Source of the DNA: Streptomyces sp. NBC_00193
GTDB taxonomy: Bacteria; Actinomycetota; Actinomycetes; Streptomycetales; Streptomycetaceae
Assembly (NCBI RefSeq): GCF_026342735.1
Contig: NZ_JAPEMM010000001.1
Coordinates: 6,014,001 to 6,078,000 of the forward strand
DNA length: 64,000 nt
Direction of reading: 5' to 3'
In this document: in pieces, positions 1-7,703 of the stretch
Numbering within the stretch: position 1 is the stretch's first letter
Layout: every line of letters starts with the position of its first letter
Made by a program: the position numbers and the translations under genes
The notes under the pieces: model-generated
Databases searched by the model: none
What the model was told of the DNA's origin: nothing
Seen by the model: the letters and a program-made list of their open reading frames with translations, nothing else

Positions 1-2
1 TC

Positions 3-92
3 AAGGAGCTGGCCGAGGCCATCGCCGGCGTCTGGGAGCGGCCCGCCACCGATGTGAACGGACAGCGCCTGTGGCTCACCCCCCAACCGTGA
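3..92 (+). CDS. 3' end of an unidentified protein (cut by window edge)
   Basis: Only the last 29 codons are present, ending LWLTPQP before TGA at 90-92. The fragment carries no motif I recognise. Its stop overlaps the preferred start of the next gene as GTGA (89-92), a typical arrangement for translational coupling, so it is probably the upstream member of a two-gene operon with the threonine aldolase-like gene. Confidence 0.5.
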   Translation, partial: KELAEAIAGVWERPATDVNGQRLWLTPQP

Positions 93-1192
93 AGACCGGT
101 GTCGTGAAGACCGCGATACGCAAGTCCGCGGCGAAGACCGACGCCCGCCGGCACCACGACCCGGCGGTGCGCGGTTTCGCGAGCGACAACTACGCCGGGA
201 TCCACCCGGAGATCCTCGCGGCCATCGCCCTCGCCAACGGGGGCCACCAGGTCTCCTACGGCGACGACGAGTACACCGAGCACCTGCAGCAGGTCTTCCG
301 CGGCCACTTCGGCCCGCACGCCGAGGCCTACCCGGTCTTCAACGGCACCGGCGCCAACGTGACCGCCCTGCAGGCCCTCACCGACCGCTGGGGCGCCGTG
401 ATCTGCGCCGAGTCGGCGCACATCAACGTCGACGAGGGCGGTGCGCCCGAGCGGATGGCGGGCCTCAAGCTGCTCACCGTCCCCACCCCGGACGGCAAGC
501 TCACCCCCGAGCTCATCGACCGGCAGGCCTGGGGCTGGGAGGACGAGCACCGGGCGATGCCGCAGGTCGTCTCGATCACCCAGAACACCGAGCTCGGCAC
601 GGTCTACACCGTCGACGAGATCCGTGCCATCTGCGAGCACGCGCACGCCAAGGGGATGAAGGTCCACCTCGACGGCGCCCGGATAGCCAACGCCGCGGCC
701 TCGCTCGACGTGCCGATGCGCAGCTTCACCAACGCGGTCGGCGTGGACGTGCTGTCCTACGGCGGCACCAAGAACGGGATGATGGCCGGCGAGGCCGTCG
801 TCGTGCTGAACCCGGACTCCGTCCGGCAGATGAAGCACATCCGCAAGATGTCGATGCAGCTCGCCTCCAAGATGCGCTTCGTGTCGGTGCAGCTCGAAGC
901 GCTCCTCGCGAAGGACCTGTGGCTGCGCAACGCCCGCCACGCCAACGCGATGGCGCAGCGGCTGGCGGCCGGGGTGCGCGAGACCGACGGGGTGGAGATC
1001 CTCTACCCGGTGCAGGCGAACGCCGTGTTCGCGCGGCTTCCGCACGAGGTCTCGCGGCGGCTGCAGGAGCGCTACCGCTTCTACTTCTGGGACGAGATCG
1101 CGGGCGACGTCCGGTGGATGTGCAGCTACGACACCCGGGAAGAGGACGTGGACGGCTTCCTCCAGGCGTTGAAGGAAGAGCTCGCACGCTAG
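89..1192 (+). CDS. Low-specificity threonine aldolase / beta-eliminating lyase family (PLP enzyme)
   Basis: Fold-type I PLP enzyme, about 367 aa, close to the usual family length. Expected reaction: retro-aldol cleavage of threonine/allo-threonine to glycine and acetaldehyde, in the cytoplasm. Seen: SDNYAGIHPE near the N-terminus, the phosphate-pocket stretch FNGTGAN, the Asp of HLDGARIAN that contacts the pyridine nitrogen, and the Schiff-base lysine in SYGGTKNG (codon 770-772). GTG at 89 gives a GTGA overlap with the upstream stop; GTG 71 and GTG 104 are in-frame alternatives and no clear Shine-Dalgarno separates them. Other beta-eliminating lyases share the fold, so the exact substrate is inferred. 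Confidence 0.85.
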   Translation: MKTGVVKTAIRKSAAKTDARRHHDPAVRGFASDNYAGIHPEILAAIALANGGHQVSYGDDEYTEHLQQVFRGHFGPHAEAYPVFNGTGANVTALQALTDRWGAVICAESAHINVDEGGAPERMAGLKLLTVPTPDGKLTPELIDRQAWGWEDEHRAMPQVVSITQNTELGTVYTVDEIRAICEHAHAKGMKVHLDGARIANAAASLDVPMRSFTNAVGVDVLSYGGTKNGMMAGEAVVVLNPDSVRQMKHIRKMSMQLASKMRFVSVQLEALLAKDLWLRNARHANAMAQRLAAGVRETDGVEILYPVQANAVFARLPHEVSRRLQERYRFYFWDEIAGDVRWMCSYDTREEDVDGFLQALKEELAR

Positions 1193-1209
1193 CGGCATAA
1201 ATCTATAGG

Positions 1210-1227
1210 CATGCAGTCGGATGCATG
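1210..1227. promoter_or_regulatory. Inverted repeat CATGCA-N6-TGCATG upstream of the transglutaminase-like gene
   Basis: Perfect 6-bp arms at 1210-1215 and 1222-1227. Each arm lies in or beside a self-palindrome (GCATGC, ATGCAT). It sits just upstream of the start at 1244 and downstream of a TATA-like element (CTATAGG, 1203-1209). Candidate operator; the regulator is unknown. Confidence 0.4.
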
Positions 1228-1233
1228 AGTATG

Positions 1234-1261
1234 CTCCTGGATCATGGAACTGATCCAGGAG
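1234..1261 (+). promoter_or_regulatory. Perfect 10-bp hairpin with the ATG start codon in its loop
   Basis: CTCCTGGATC (1234-1243) and GATCCAGGAG (1252-1261) are exact reverse complements, and the loop ATGGAACT starts with the ATG at 1244. The upstream arm would mask the initiation region of a leadered mRNA; there is no Shine-Dalgarno upstream. It could control translation, or act at DNA level as an operator. Confidence 0.5.
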
Positions 1262-1843
1262 CATTCCGACGTTGCCGCCTATCTGGCGGCCGATGACGTG
1301 GTCGACCACGACCATCCACTGGTCGACGAGACCGCCGACGCGCTGTGGACGGCCACGGGCGACGCATATTCATACGCCAAAGCGGCCTTCGAGTTCGTCC
1401 GCGACACCATCCCGCACTCCGCCGACTCAGGGGACGACCGCGTCTCCTGGCGCGCCTCCGACGTCCTGGCGACGCGCAACGGCATCTGCTACGCCAAGTC
1501 CCACGCGCTGACCGCGCTGCTGCGCAACCGCGGCATCCCGGCCGGTCTCTGCTACCAGCTCCTCGGTGACGACGACGGATCGAACCTCGTCCTCCACGGT
1601 CTCGTCGCGCTGCGCCTGCCCGGCAGTGAGGACTGGTCCCGGGTGGACCCCCGGGGCAACAAGCCCGGCGTGGACGCCCAGTTCACCCTGGACCACGAGC
1701 AACTCGCCTTCCCCGTGCGCCCGGAGCTCGGCGAGATCGACTACCCCGGGCTGTACGCGGCTGCGCACCCGGCCCCGCTCAAGGCGCTCCGGGAGTCCGT
1801 GGACCGGGCGCAGTTGTGGCGGAACCTGCCGACGGCGCTCTAG
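1244..1843 (+). CDS. Transglutaminase-like (cysteine protease fold) domain protein
   Basis: 199 aa, one transglutaminase-like domain. The Cys-His-Asp triad is visible: Cys82 in NGICYAKSHAL, His118 in LHGLVAL, Asp135 in RVDPRG. There is no signal peptide or membrane segment, so it is probably cytoplasmic. Bacterial members act as thiol proteases/amidases or cross-linking enzymes; the substrate cannot be told from sequence. An in-frame stop lies at 1226-1228, which fixes ATG 1244 as the start. No Shine-Dalgarno is present; instead the start lies in the loop of a perfect hairpin. The 3' end overlaps the convergent MFS gene by 65 nt with no terminator between them. Confidence 0.8.
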   Translation: MELIQEHSDVAAYLAADDVVDHDHPLVDETADALWTATGDAYSYAKAAFEFVRDTIPHSADSGDDRVSWRASDVLATRNGICYAKSHALTALLRNRGIPAGLCYQLLGDDDGSNLVLHGLVALRLPGSEDWSRVDPRGNKPGVDAQFTLDHEQLAFPVRPELGEIDYPGLYAAAHPAPLKALRESVDRAQLWRNLPTAL

Positions 1844-3044
1844 GGCCTGTCGTGGCGACGGCCCCGGCCGCCACCGCGGCCCGGGCGGGGCCGCGCGCCG
1901 CCACCGCGGTGTGCAGCAGGGCCGCGGCCAGTTGCAGCGCGGCGATCGCGAGCACCAGGATCCAGGGCGGTGCGGCGGCGGCGAGCCCCACGAGCGCGGC
2001 GCCCGTCGACGCGGCCGTCACCTTCAGTCCGGCGCCGAGGGTGAACACCTGGGTCCGGGCCTCCTCGGGTGCGAACTCCGAGCGGATGCGCAGGGTGGCC
2101 GTCAGCAGCGGGCCGTCGCACACCCCGGCGGCCGCGAACGCCACCGCCGTGAGGGGGACGGACGGGGTGAACGCGGCAGCCGTCAGCGCCACACCGGTCG
2201 CCGCCATGGCCCAGCGGGCCAGCCGGCCCGGCGGCACGGACGTGATCCGGCCCAGGGTCAGGGAGCCGGTCAGGGCGCCCAGGGCGAAGGCGGTCATGAG
2301 CACCCCGCCGCCTCCCGGACTGCCGAGCGTGGTGGCCAGGAGCACCGCGGTGGTGGTGAGCGCCCCGATGCCCACGAAGGCCAGAGTCGTGGCCGAGGTG
2401 ACGGCCCGCAGCTCCCGGACCCGCCACAGGGCGGCCAGTCCGGACCCCAGTCCGGCCCGGGGTGCGCCCGGGGCGGGCCCCCGGCCGGGCTTCGCGTAGG
2501 GGAGCGTCGCCGCCAGGGCCGCGGCCAGTGCGCCGGAAGCCGCGAGGAGGACCATCGCCGGTCCGGCCGAGCCGAAGGCCGCGACCAGGCTGACGGCCGC
2601 CGGAGCGGTGACCGCGGCGCCGTTGTAGGTCGACGCGTCCCAGCCGTAGGCCCGGTCCCGCGCGGGACCCGGCGGGACCAGCCCCGCCACCAGGCTCGAC
2701 AGCCCGCCCGTCACCATCGGCCCGCAGGAGCCGCCGAGCACCGCCACCGCGAGCACCACCGGCGTCGGAGCCCGCCCGAGCAGGAAGGCCAGTGCCGCCA
2801 CGGCCGTGGTGAATCCCGCCAGGGCGCCCACGTGGAAGAGACGGGGCCGGCGCGATCTGGCCGCGGCGGCGCCCGCGAGGGGAGCGGCGAGCACGTGCGG
2901 GGCCAGCCAGGCGGTCAGGACGAACGCGCCGTGGGCGGCGCTGCCGGTCCGCTGGAGGGCCAGCAGTACGACGGCCATGCCCATGCCCTCGGAGGCGAAG
3001 CGCGCCGCCAGTGCGGCGGCCAAGTACCGTCCGAGCCCCGGCAT
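1779..3044 (-). CDS. MFS transporter
   Basis: 421 aa with roughly twelve hydrophobic helices from residue ~5 (GRYLAAALAARFASEGMG) to ~380, consistent with a major facilitator permease in the cytoplasmic membrane. The loop after TM2, with AAAARSRRPRLFHVG, resembles the basic A-motif loop. The last ~45 residues are a Gly/Ala/Pro-rich tail that runs 65 nt into the convergent transglutaminase-like gene, so the true C-terminus may be unconserved. Substrate unknown; drug or metabolite efflux is the usual guess. Divergent from the alginate-lyase-like gene, with 236 bp between the starts. Confidence 0.75.
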   Translation of the reverse strand: MPGLGRYLAAALAARFASEGMGMAVVLLALQRTGSAAHGAFVLTAWLAPHVLAAPLAGAAAARSRRPRLFHVGALAGFTTAVAALAFLLGRAPTPVVLAVAVLGGSCGPMVTGGLSSLVAGLVPPGPARDRAYGWDASTYNGAAVTAPAAVSLVAAFGSAGPAMVLLAASGALAAALAATLPYAKPGRGPAPGAPRAGLGSGLAALWRVRELRAVTSATTLAFVGIGALTTTAVLLATTLGSPGGGGVLMTAFALGALTGSLTLGRITSVPPGRLARWAMAATGVALTAAAFTPSVPLTAVAFAAAGVCDGPLLTATLRIRSEFAPEEARTQVFTLGAGLKVTAASTGAALVGLAAAAPPWILVLAIAALQLAAALLHTAVAARGPARAAVAAGAVATTGPRAPSAGSATTAPGPRTPGAP

Positions 3045-3133
3045 CCCGGCCCCTTTCGCCAGGTGACGTGGCAGAGGGGTGCGAGGTTACGCCATACGGG
3101 TGTAGGGCGAAAGGATCGCGGTTTTCGGTCAAT

Positions 3134-3164
3134 AGGAAAGTTTCCTGTCTGACATCGTTGTCAG
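3134..3164. promoter_or_regulatory. Two adjacent palindromic operators upstream of the alginate-lyase-like gene
   Basis: AGGAAAGTTTCCT (3134-3146) is a perfect palindrome around a central G. CTGACA-TCGT-TGTCAG (3149-3164) has perfect 6-bp arms. The second looks like LacI-family operators with a central CG (TGACATCGTTGTCA). The first has the GAAA-N-TTTC form described upstream of some Streptomyces polysaccharide hydrolase genes. Both lie 117-147 nt before ATG 3281 in the divergent region with the MFS gene, so carbohydrate-responsive control is inferred. Confidence 0.5.
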
Positions 3165-3280
3165 CTTGGCATGCGCATGAGTATCTTCGGCCGCAGGATC
3201 CCCCCACGGACCCGCACGGACCCCTACGGACCCCCACCTCAGAGGCCCCCCACCTCTGACCTCCGACCGGAAGGCGCTTC

Positions 3281-4501
3281 ATGCGTTACGGAGTCCCCGC
3301 CGGGCTGCTCACCGCAGCCCTCGGCCTGGTCGCGGCGCTGACCCTCGCCCCCACCTCCGCCGCCGTCACCCCCCACACCCCGGACACCCCTGTCGTACTC
3401 GCCGCCGCCCCCACGGCCTTCGCCCATCCCGGAGTCCTGAACAGCCGCGCCCAGCTGGACTTCGTACGGGCCAAGGTGCAGGCCGGGCAGCAGCCGTGGA
3501 AAGCGGCCTTCGACGACATGCTCGCGAGCCGGTACGGGTCGCTGTCGCGGACGCCCAAGCCGCGCGAGATCGTCGAATGCGGCTCCTACTCCAACCCCAA
3601 CCTCGGCTGCACCGACGAGCGGGAGGACGCCATAGCCGCGTACACCGACGCGCTCGCCTGGTACATCACCCGCGACACCCGGTACGCGAAGAAGTCGATC
3701 GAGCTGATGGACGCCTGGTCCGCGCGGATCAAGGACCACACCAACAGCAACGCCCCGCTGCAGAGCGGCTGGGCGGGCTCCACCTGGCCGCGCGCCGCCG
3801 AGATCGTCAAGCACACCTACACCGGCGGCTGGCCCAACCAGGGGCGCTTCGCCACGATGCTGCGCGACGTCTACCTGCCCGAGGTGATCGGCGGGAAGCC
3901 GAACAGCAACGGCAACTGGGAACTGATCATGATGGACGCCGCCGTCGGCATCTCCGTCCACCTCGACGACCGCGCGAGCTACGACAAGGCGCTGGCGATC
4001 TACCTCGGCCGGGTGCCCGCCTACTTCTACCTGGCCACCGACGGGCCGCAGCCGAAGTACCCGCCGCGCTCCACCATCGACACCCGGAGCGAGCTGATCG
4101 ACTACTGGCACGGCCAGAGCACCTTCGTGGACGGTCTGGCGCAGGAGACCTGCCGGGACTTCGGCCACACCGGCATGGGCATCGCGGCGGCCCTGCACGT
4201 GGCCGAGACCTCGCGCATCCAAGGGCGCGACCTGTACCCGGAGTTCAAGGACCGGTTCCGCCACGCGCTGGGCTTCCACGCCAAGTACGAACTCGGTGAG
4301 GCCGTGCCCTCCTGGCTGTGCGGCGGGAGCCTCACCAAGGGGCTGGGTCCGGCCACCGAGGTCGGCTACAACGCCCTGCACACCCGGCTCGGCGTCACGA
4401 TGGAGAACACCCGCCGGCTCACCGAGGGCCGCCGCCCGGCCGGCACCGAGAACCACTTCGAGGCCTGGGAGACGCTGACCCACGCGGAGAACCCGAACTG
4501 A
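3281..4501 (+). CDS. Secreted alginate lyase-like protein (PL5-type alpha/alpha barrel)
   Basis: 406 aa with a Sec signal peptide (MRYGVPAGLLTAALGLVAALT..., cleavage near TSAAV). The mature part has the alginate-lyase (Pfam Alginate_lyase) architecture: an HPGVLNSRAQLDFVR start, the catalytic-region NGNWELIMMDA motif, and RSELIDYWHGQSTFVDGL-QETCRDFGHT near the active site. Expected role: beta-elimination cleavage of uronate polysaccharides outside the cell. A Shine-Dalgarno GGAAGG precedes ATG 3281. Two sugar-type operators lie upstream and a strong terminator follows. Activity on true alginate is not certain, since many actinobacterial relatives are uncharacterised. Confidence 0.85.
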   Translation: MRYGVPAGLLTAALGLVAALTLAPTSAAVTPHTPDTPVVLAAAPTAFAHPGVLNSRAQLDFVRAKVQAGQQPWKAAFDDMLASRYGSLSRTPKPREIVECGSYSNPNLGCTDEREDAIAAYTDALAWYITRDTRYAKKSIELMDAWSARIKDHTNSNAPLQSGWAGSTWPRAAEIVKHTYTGGWPNQGRFATMLRDVYLPEVIGGKPNSNGNWELIMMDAAVGISVHLDDRASYDKALAIYLGRVPAYFYLATDGPQPKYPPRSTIDTRSELIDYWHGQSTFVDGLAQETCRDFGHTGMGIAAALHVAETSRIQGRDLYPEFKDRFRHALGFHAKYELGEAVPSWLCGGSLTKGLGPATEVGYNALHTRLGVTMENTRRLTEGRRPAGTENHFEAWETLTHAENPN

Positions 4502-4521
4502 CACGTCCACGGCGCAGCACT

Positions 4522-4548
4522 GCGGCCCCGCCCGATGGGCGGGGCCGC
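4522..4548. terminator. Bidirectional terminator
   Basis: Perfect 12-bp stem GCGGCCCCGCCC / GGGCGGGGCCGC around the loop GAT. It sits between the convergent alginate-lyase-like and acyltransferase genes and can serve both strands. Confidence 0.85.
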
Positions 4549-4571
4549 GGTCCGTCGTGGTGCAGTCGGCC

Positions 4572-5294
4572 TCAGCCGGCTTCCTTGACCTGCGCCGGGG
4601 TCGGCGCGGTGCCGCCGAGGTGGGCCGGCAGCCACCAGGAGTCCTCGGCACCCTTGGGCTTGGCCGGGTAGGCGGCCTGCGCGGCGTCCAGCAGTTCCTG
4701 CACCCGCTCGCGCAGCCGGCGGGTGATGGCCCCGGCGTACTGGTCGGCGGGCGCCTCAAGCGGCTCGCCCACCCGCATGGTCACCGGGATGTGGCTGCGC
4801 TTGAGGTCCTTGGGGCGGCCCTTGGTCCACATCCGCTGCGTCCCCCACAGCGCCACCGGGATCAGCGGGACACCGGCTTCCTGGGCCATGCGCGCCGCAC
4901 CGGACTTGAAGCTCTTGAGCGTGAAGGACTGGGAGATCGTCGCCTCCGGGAACACGCCGATGATCTCGCCGGAGCGCAGCGAGTCGAGCGCGTGCTGGTA
5001 GGCCGTCTCGCCCTGGGCGCGGTCCACCGGGATGTGCTTCATCGCGCGCATCAGCGGACCGGACACCTTGTGCCGGAACACCGACTCCTTCGCCATGAAG
5101 CGGACGAGCCGCTTCTGCGGGCGCGCGGTCAGCCCGGCGAAGATGAAGTCGAGGTAGCCGATGTGGTTCGACACCAGAACGGCCCCGCCCTTGCGGGGGA
5201 TGTTCTCGGTGCCCTTCATGTCGATGCGGACGTCGAGCGCACGGAAGAGGGTGTGCGCGGCACCGATAACCGGGGGGTAGACGAGCTCAGCCAT
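4572..5294 (-). CDS. plsC: 1-acyl-sn-glycerol-3-phosphate acyltransferase family (PlsC)
   Basis: 240 aa from ATG at 5294. Acyltransferase motif I H-x4-D is present (NHIGYLDF, His44/Asp49), followed by motif III-like FPEATIS and a VPLIPVALWG motif IV region. Role: transfer of an acyl chain to lysophosphatidate or a related lipid at the membrane surface, in phospholipid synthesis. It reads away from the thioredoxin-like gene. An upstream in-frame GTG/ATG extension to 5366 exists but encodes an unconserved Arg/Pro-rich stretch, so I prefer 5294. Streptomycetes have several PlsC paralogues, so the lipid substrate is uncertain. Confidence 0.85.
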   Translation of the reverse strand: MAELVYPPVIGAAHTLFRALDVRIDMKGTENIPRKGGAVLVSNHIGYLDFIFAGLTARPQKRLVRFMAKESVFRHKVSGPLMRAMKHIPVDRAQGETAYQHALDSLRSGEIIGVFPEATISQSFTLKSFKSGAARMAQEAGVPLIPVALWGTQRMWTKGRPKDLKRSHIPVTMRVGEPLEAPADQYAGAITRRLRERVQELLDAAQAAYPAKPKGAEDSWWLPAHLGGTAPTPAQVKEAG

Positions 5295-5541
5295 GGTGGG
5301 GAGACCCCGCTTTCTGCCTGGAGGTGCTCCCGGCCGGAAGTTACGGCAGCGTAGGTACGCGGCCATGGGGATCGTGCCCCATACGGGAGCCGCAGGCCAG
5401 CCCAGACGCCCGTGCCCGGCGAGATTCTCGTCACGCCGGGAATGCGGAGGGTCCGCGGGGCGCTCCGATCAGCGTACGACCGTACCGGGATGATGGACGA
5501 GTGCCCGTACGGGCCAGGCGACGGCTGAGACGGGGGCGCGG

Positions 5542-5931
5542 GTGCGCGCAGGCGAGCGGGACGAGGGCGCGGGCGGGACCGCGGACGGGACCGCCGGCGA
5601 GGCCGCGGGCGCGGGTCGGGGCGACGGCCGGCTGGGCATCGCCGAACTGGGGGCCGAGCCGGGGGAGCGGGCCACGCTCGTGCAGTTCTCCAGTGCCTTC
5701 TGCCAGCCCTGCCGGGCCACCCGGCGGATCCTGGACGAGGTGGCGGCCATGGTCGGGGGCGTCCGGCACATCGAGATCGACGCCGAGAAGAACCTGGACC
5801 TCGTACGGGCCCTGGGCATCGTCAAGACCCCGACCGTACTGGTCCTGGACGCGGCCGGCCGGATCGTGCGGCGGGCCGCCGGGATGCCGCGCAAGGCGGA
5901 CGTGATCGCCGCCCTGGGCGCCGCGGTGTGA
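5542..5931 (+). CDS. Thioredoxin-family protein
   Basis: 129 aa; thioredoxin fold with the redox pair C54-Q-P-C57 in FSSAFCQPCRATRR and the cis-proline KTPTVLVLD. A ~35-residue Gly/Ala/Glu-rich N-terminus precedes the domain and no signal peptide is seen, so it is a cytoplasmic thiol oxidoreductase candidate. CQPC differs from the CGPC of classical thioredoxin, so the redox potential may differ. GTG 5542 is the first in-frame start. The ~250 bp before it contain no gene, only partial GC-rich inverted repeats. Confidence 0.8.
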   Translation: MRAGERDEGAGGTADGTAGEAAGAGRGDGRLGIAELGAEPGERATLVQFSSAFCQPCRATRRILDEVAAMVGGVRHIEIDAEKNLDLVRALGIVKTPTVLVLDAAGRIVRRAAGMPRKADVIAALGAAV

Positions 5932-6111
5932 CGCGGGCGCGGACATCGCCCCGTGGCGGGCGCCGGGGGCGTCCGGTGAGCCGGTGCACGCGTCCGCACG
6001 CAGCGTGACGCGCCCTACATCTGACCGTTCAGGCTTGACTGTGTACACGAGAGATCGCCAGGCTTGCGATATGCGGTATGAACTCCTGCTTTACGGACGG
6101 GGCACCTCCTG

Positions 6112-6657
6112 ATGACGGCTCCGACGGCTCCTTCCCCGCGGGTCGGCGCAGGCCTGCCCGGCTCGCCCGCGCTGCTGCGCTCGGTGTTCCGCCGGCACGC
6201 CGCGGGCGTCGCCGTGATCACTGCCGAGAGCGGCGGTCGGCCGGCGGGATTCACCGCGACCTCGCTCAACTCCGTCTCGGCGGACCCCCCGCTCCTGTCG
6301 TTCACCATCGGCACGGGGTCCTCCAGCTGGCCCGCGATACGGGACTCCGAGCACCTCGGGGTCCACATACTCGGCGAGCACCAGGGGGAGTTGGCGGGCC
6401 TGTTCGCCCGCAACGGGGCCGACCGCTTCGGTCCGGCGACCGACTGGGCGCCCGGCCCGCACGGGGTTCCGGTCCTGGGCGGCGTCCTGGCCTGGCTGGT
6501 GTGCCGGGTCGTGGCGCGGGTTCCGGCCGGCGAGCACCGGGTGATCATCGCGGAGGCGGTCGCCGGGGACCCGGCGGGGGACCCGGTGGGGGATCCGGCC
6601 GGAGAGGGCCGTCCGCTGCTGTACCACCAGGGGCGCTTCAACGCGTTGAGGGACTGA
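6112..6657 (+). CDS. Flavin reductase family protein (FMN-binding split barrel)
   Basis: 181 aa. Typical flavin-reductase-like order: LRSVFRRHAAGVAVITAE, AGFTATSLNSVSADPPLLSF (FMN phosphate site), then LGVHILGEHQGELAGLFA and a final LLYHQGRFNAL. These proteins bind FMN/FAD and reduce it with NAD(P)H, often to supply monooxygenases. An acidic Gly-Asp-Pro repeat (GDPAGDPVGDPAGEG) sits in a late loop. ATG 6112 lacks a strong Shine-Dalgarno. A palindrome GTGTACAC (6041-6048) and a TTGACT element lie upstream. The EtfBA pair follows 200 bp later but has its own promoter region. Confidence 0.85.
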   Translation: MTAPTAPSPRVGAGLPGSPALLRSVFRRHAAGVAVITAESGGRPAGFTATSLNSVSADPPLLSFTIGTGSSSWPAIRDSEHLGVHILGEHQGELAGLFARNGADRFGPATDWAPGPHGVPVLGGVLAWLVCRVVARVPAGEHRVIIAEAVAGDPAGDPVGDPAGEGRPLLYHQGRFNALRD

Positions 6658-6737
6658 ATCGTCCCTGCTGGGGCCGGTTCCACCGGCGTTGGCCAGATCA
6701 CAGTTCACCGGCCTTGCAACCTGGCGGAACCCGCTGT

Positions 6738-6752
6738 GTACTGACGAGTAAC
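6738..6752. promoter_or_regulatory. Candidate TetR-type operator upstream of etfB
   Basis: GTACTGACGAGTAAC contains TACT-GACG-AGTA inverted half-sites, about 107 nt before the etfB start. The layout resembles operators of TetR-family fatty-acid-catabolism regulators in actinobacteria. The match is short, so this is tentative. Confidence 0.3.
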
Positions 6753-6858
6753 ATTCCCGAACGGGGCGCGGGCCGCCCCGGCGGGAACGGCCCGAGATGG
6801 CGCCTATGCTGCCTGAACAAGGCGGTACCAGAAATGTCGATGCGGTAGGAGAGCCGGC

Positions 6859-7644
6859 GTGAGCCTGAGGATCGTTGTCTGTGTGAAGTACGTGCCCGAC
6901 GCCACTGGCGACCGGCAGTTCACCGAAGACCTGACCGTCAACCGTGACGACGTCGACGGCCTGCTGTCGGAGCTCGACGAGTACGCCGTCGAGCAGGCGC
7001 TGCAGATCGCCGACGAGGCCGACGACGCGGAGATCACCGTCCTGACGGTGGGCCCCGAGGACGCGAAGGACGCGCTGCGCAAGGCGCTGTCCATGGGTGC
7101 CGACAAGGCCATCCACGTCGAGGACGACGACCTGCACGGCAGCGACGTCATGGCGACCTCGCTGGTGCTCGCCAAGGCGATCGAGAAGGCCGGTTACGAC
7201 CTGGTCATCACGGGCATGGCCTCGACCGACGGCACCATGGGTGTCCTCCCGGCGATCCTGGCCGAGCGCCTGGGCGTCCCGCAGGTCACCCTGCTGTCCG
7301 AGGTCAAGGTCGAGGACGGTGTCGTCACCGGCCGCCGCGACGGCGACTCCGCGAGCGAGCAGCTGGAGGCTTCCCTCCCGGCCCTCGTCTCGGTGACGGA
7401 CCAGTCGGGCGAGGCCCGCTACCCGTCCTTCAAGGGCATCATGGCCGCCAAGAAGAAGCCGGTGGAGTCCTGGGACCTGGAGGAGCTGGAGATCGAGTCC
7501 GACGAGGTCGGTCTCGAAGGCTCCTGGACCGCGGTCGACTCCGCGACCCAGCGTCCGGCCCGCACCGCCGGCACGATCGTCAAGGACGAGGGCGAGGGCG
7601 GCAAGTCGCTGGCCGAGTTCCTGGCCGGCCAGAAGTTCATCTAA
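6859..7644 (+). CDS. etfB: Electron transfer flavoprotein beta subunit
   Basis: 261 aa, normal length. N-terminus SLRIVVCVKYVPDATGDRQF and the AMP-binding/alpha-subunit contact region ITGMASTDGTMGVLPAILAERLGVPQVTL identify EtfB. With EtfA it forms the FAD/AMP heterodimer that carries electrons from acyl-CoA and related dehydrogenases to the ETF:quinone oxidoreductase. GTG 6859 has an AGGAG-type ribosome binding site (GTAGGAGAGCC). EtfA follows 59 nt later in the same direction. Confidence 0.95.
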   Translation: MSLRIVVCVKYVPDATGDRQFTEDLTVNRDDVDGLLSELDEYAVEQALQIADEADDAEITVLTVGPEDAKDALRKALSMGADKAIHVEDDDLHGSDVMATSLVLAKAIEKAGYDLVITGMASTDGTMGVLPAILAERLGVPQVTLLSEVKVEDGVVTGRRDGDSASEQLEASLPALVSVTDQSGEARYPSFKGIMAAKKKPVESWDLEELEIESDEVGLEGSWTAVDSATQRPARTAGTIVKDEGEGGKSLAEFLAGQKFI

Positions 7645-7703
7645 GAGCTTCGGCCCCTTCTCAAACGCCCCCTGACTACTTCGCATTCGCAGGAGCATCC
7701 CCA

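Noticed and set aside
1840..3282. 480-codon minus-strand frame overlapping the MFS gene
   Set aside because: Same strand but another frame of the MFS gene; its translation is Arg/Gly-rich with no domain, whereas the MFS frame has membrane helices.
6041..6048. GTGTACAC palindrome as an operator of the flavin reductase gene
   Set aside because: Only 8 bp and expected by chance in a window of this size; noted in the gene entry but not called.
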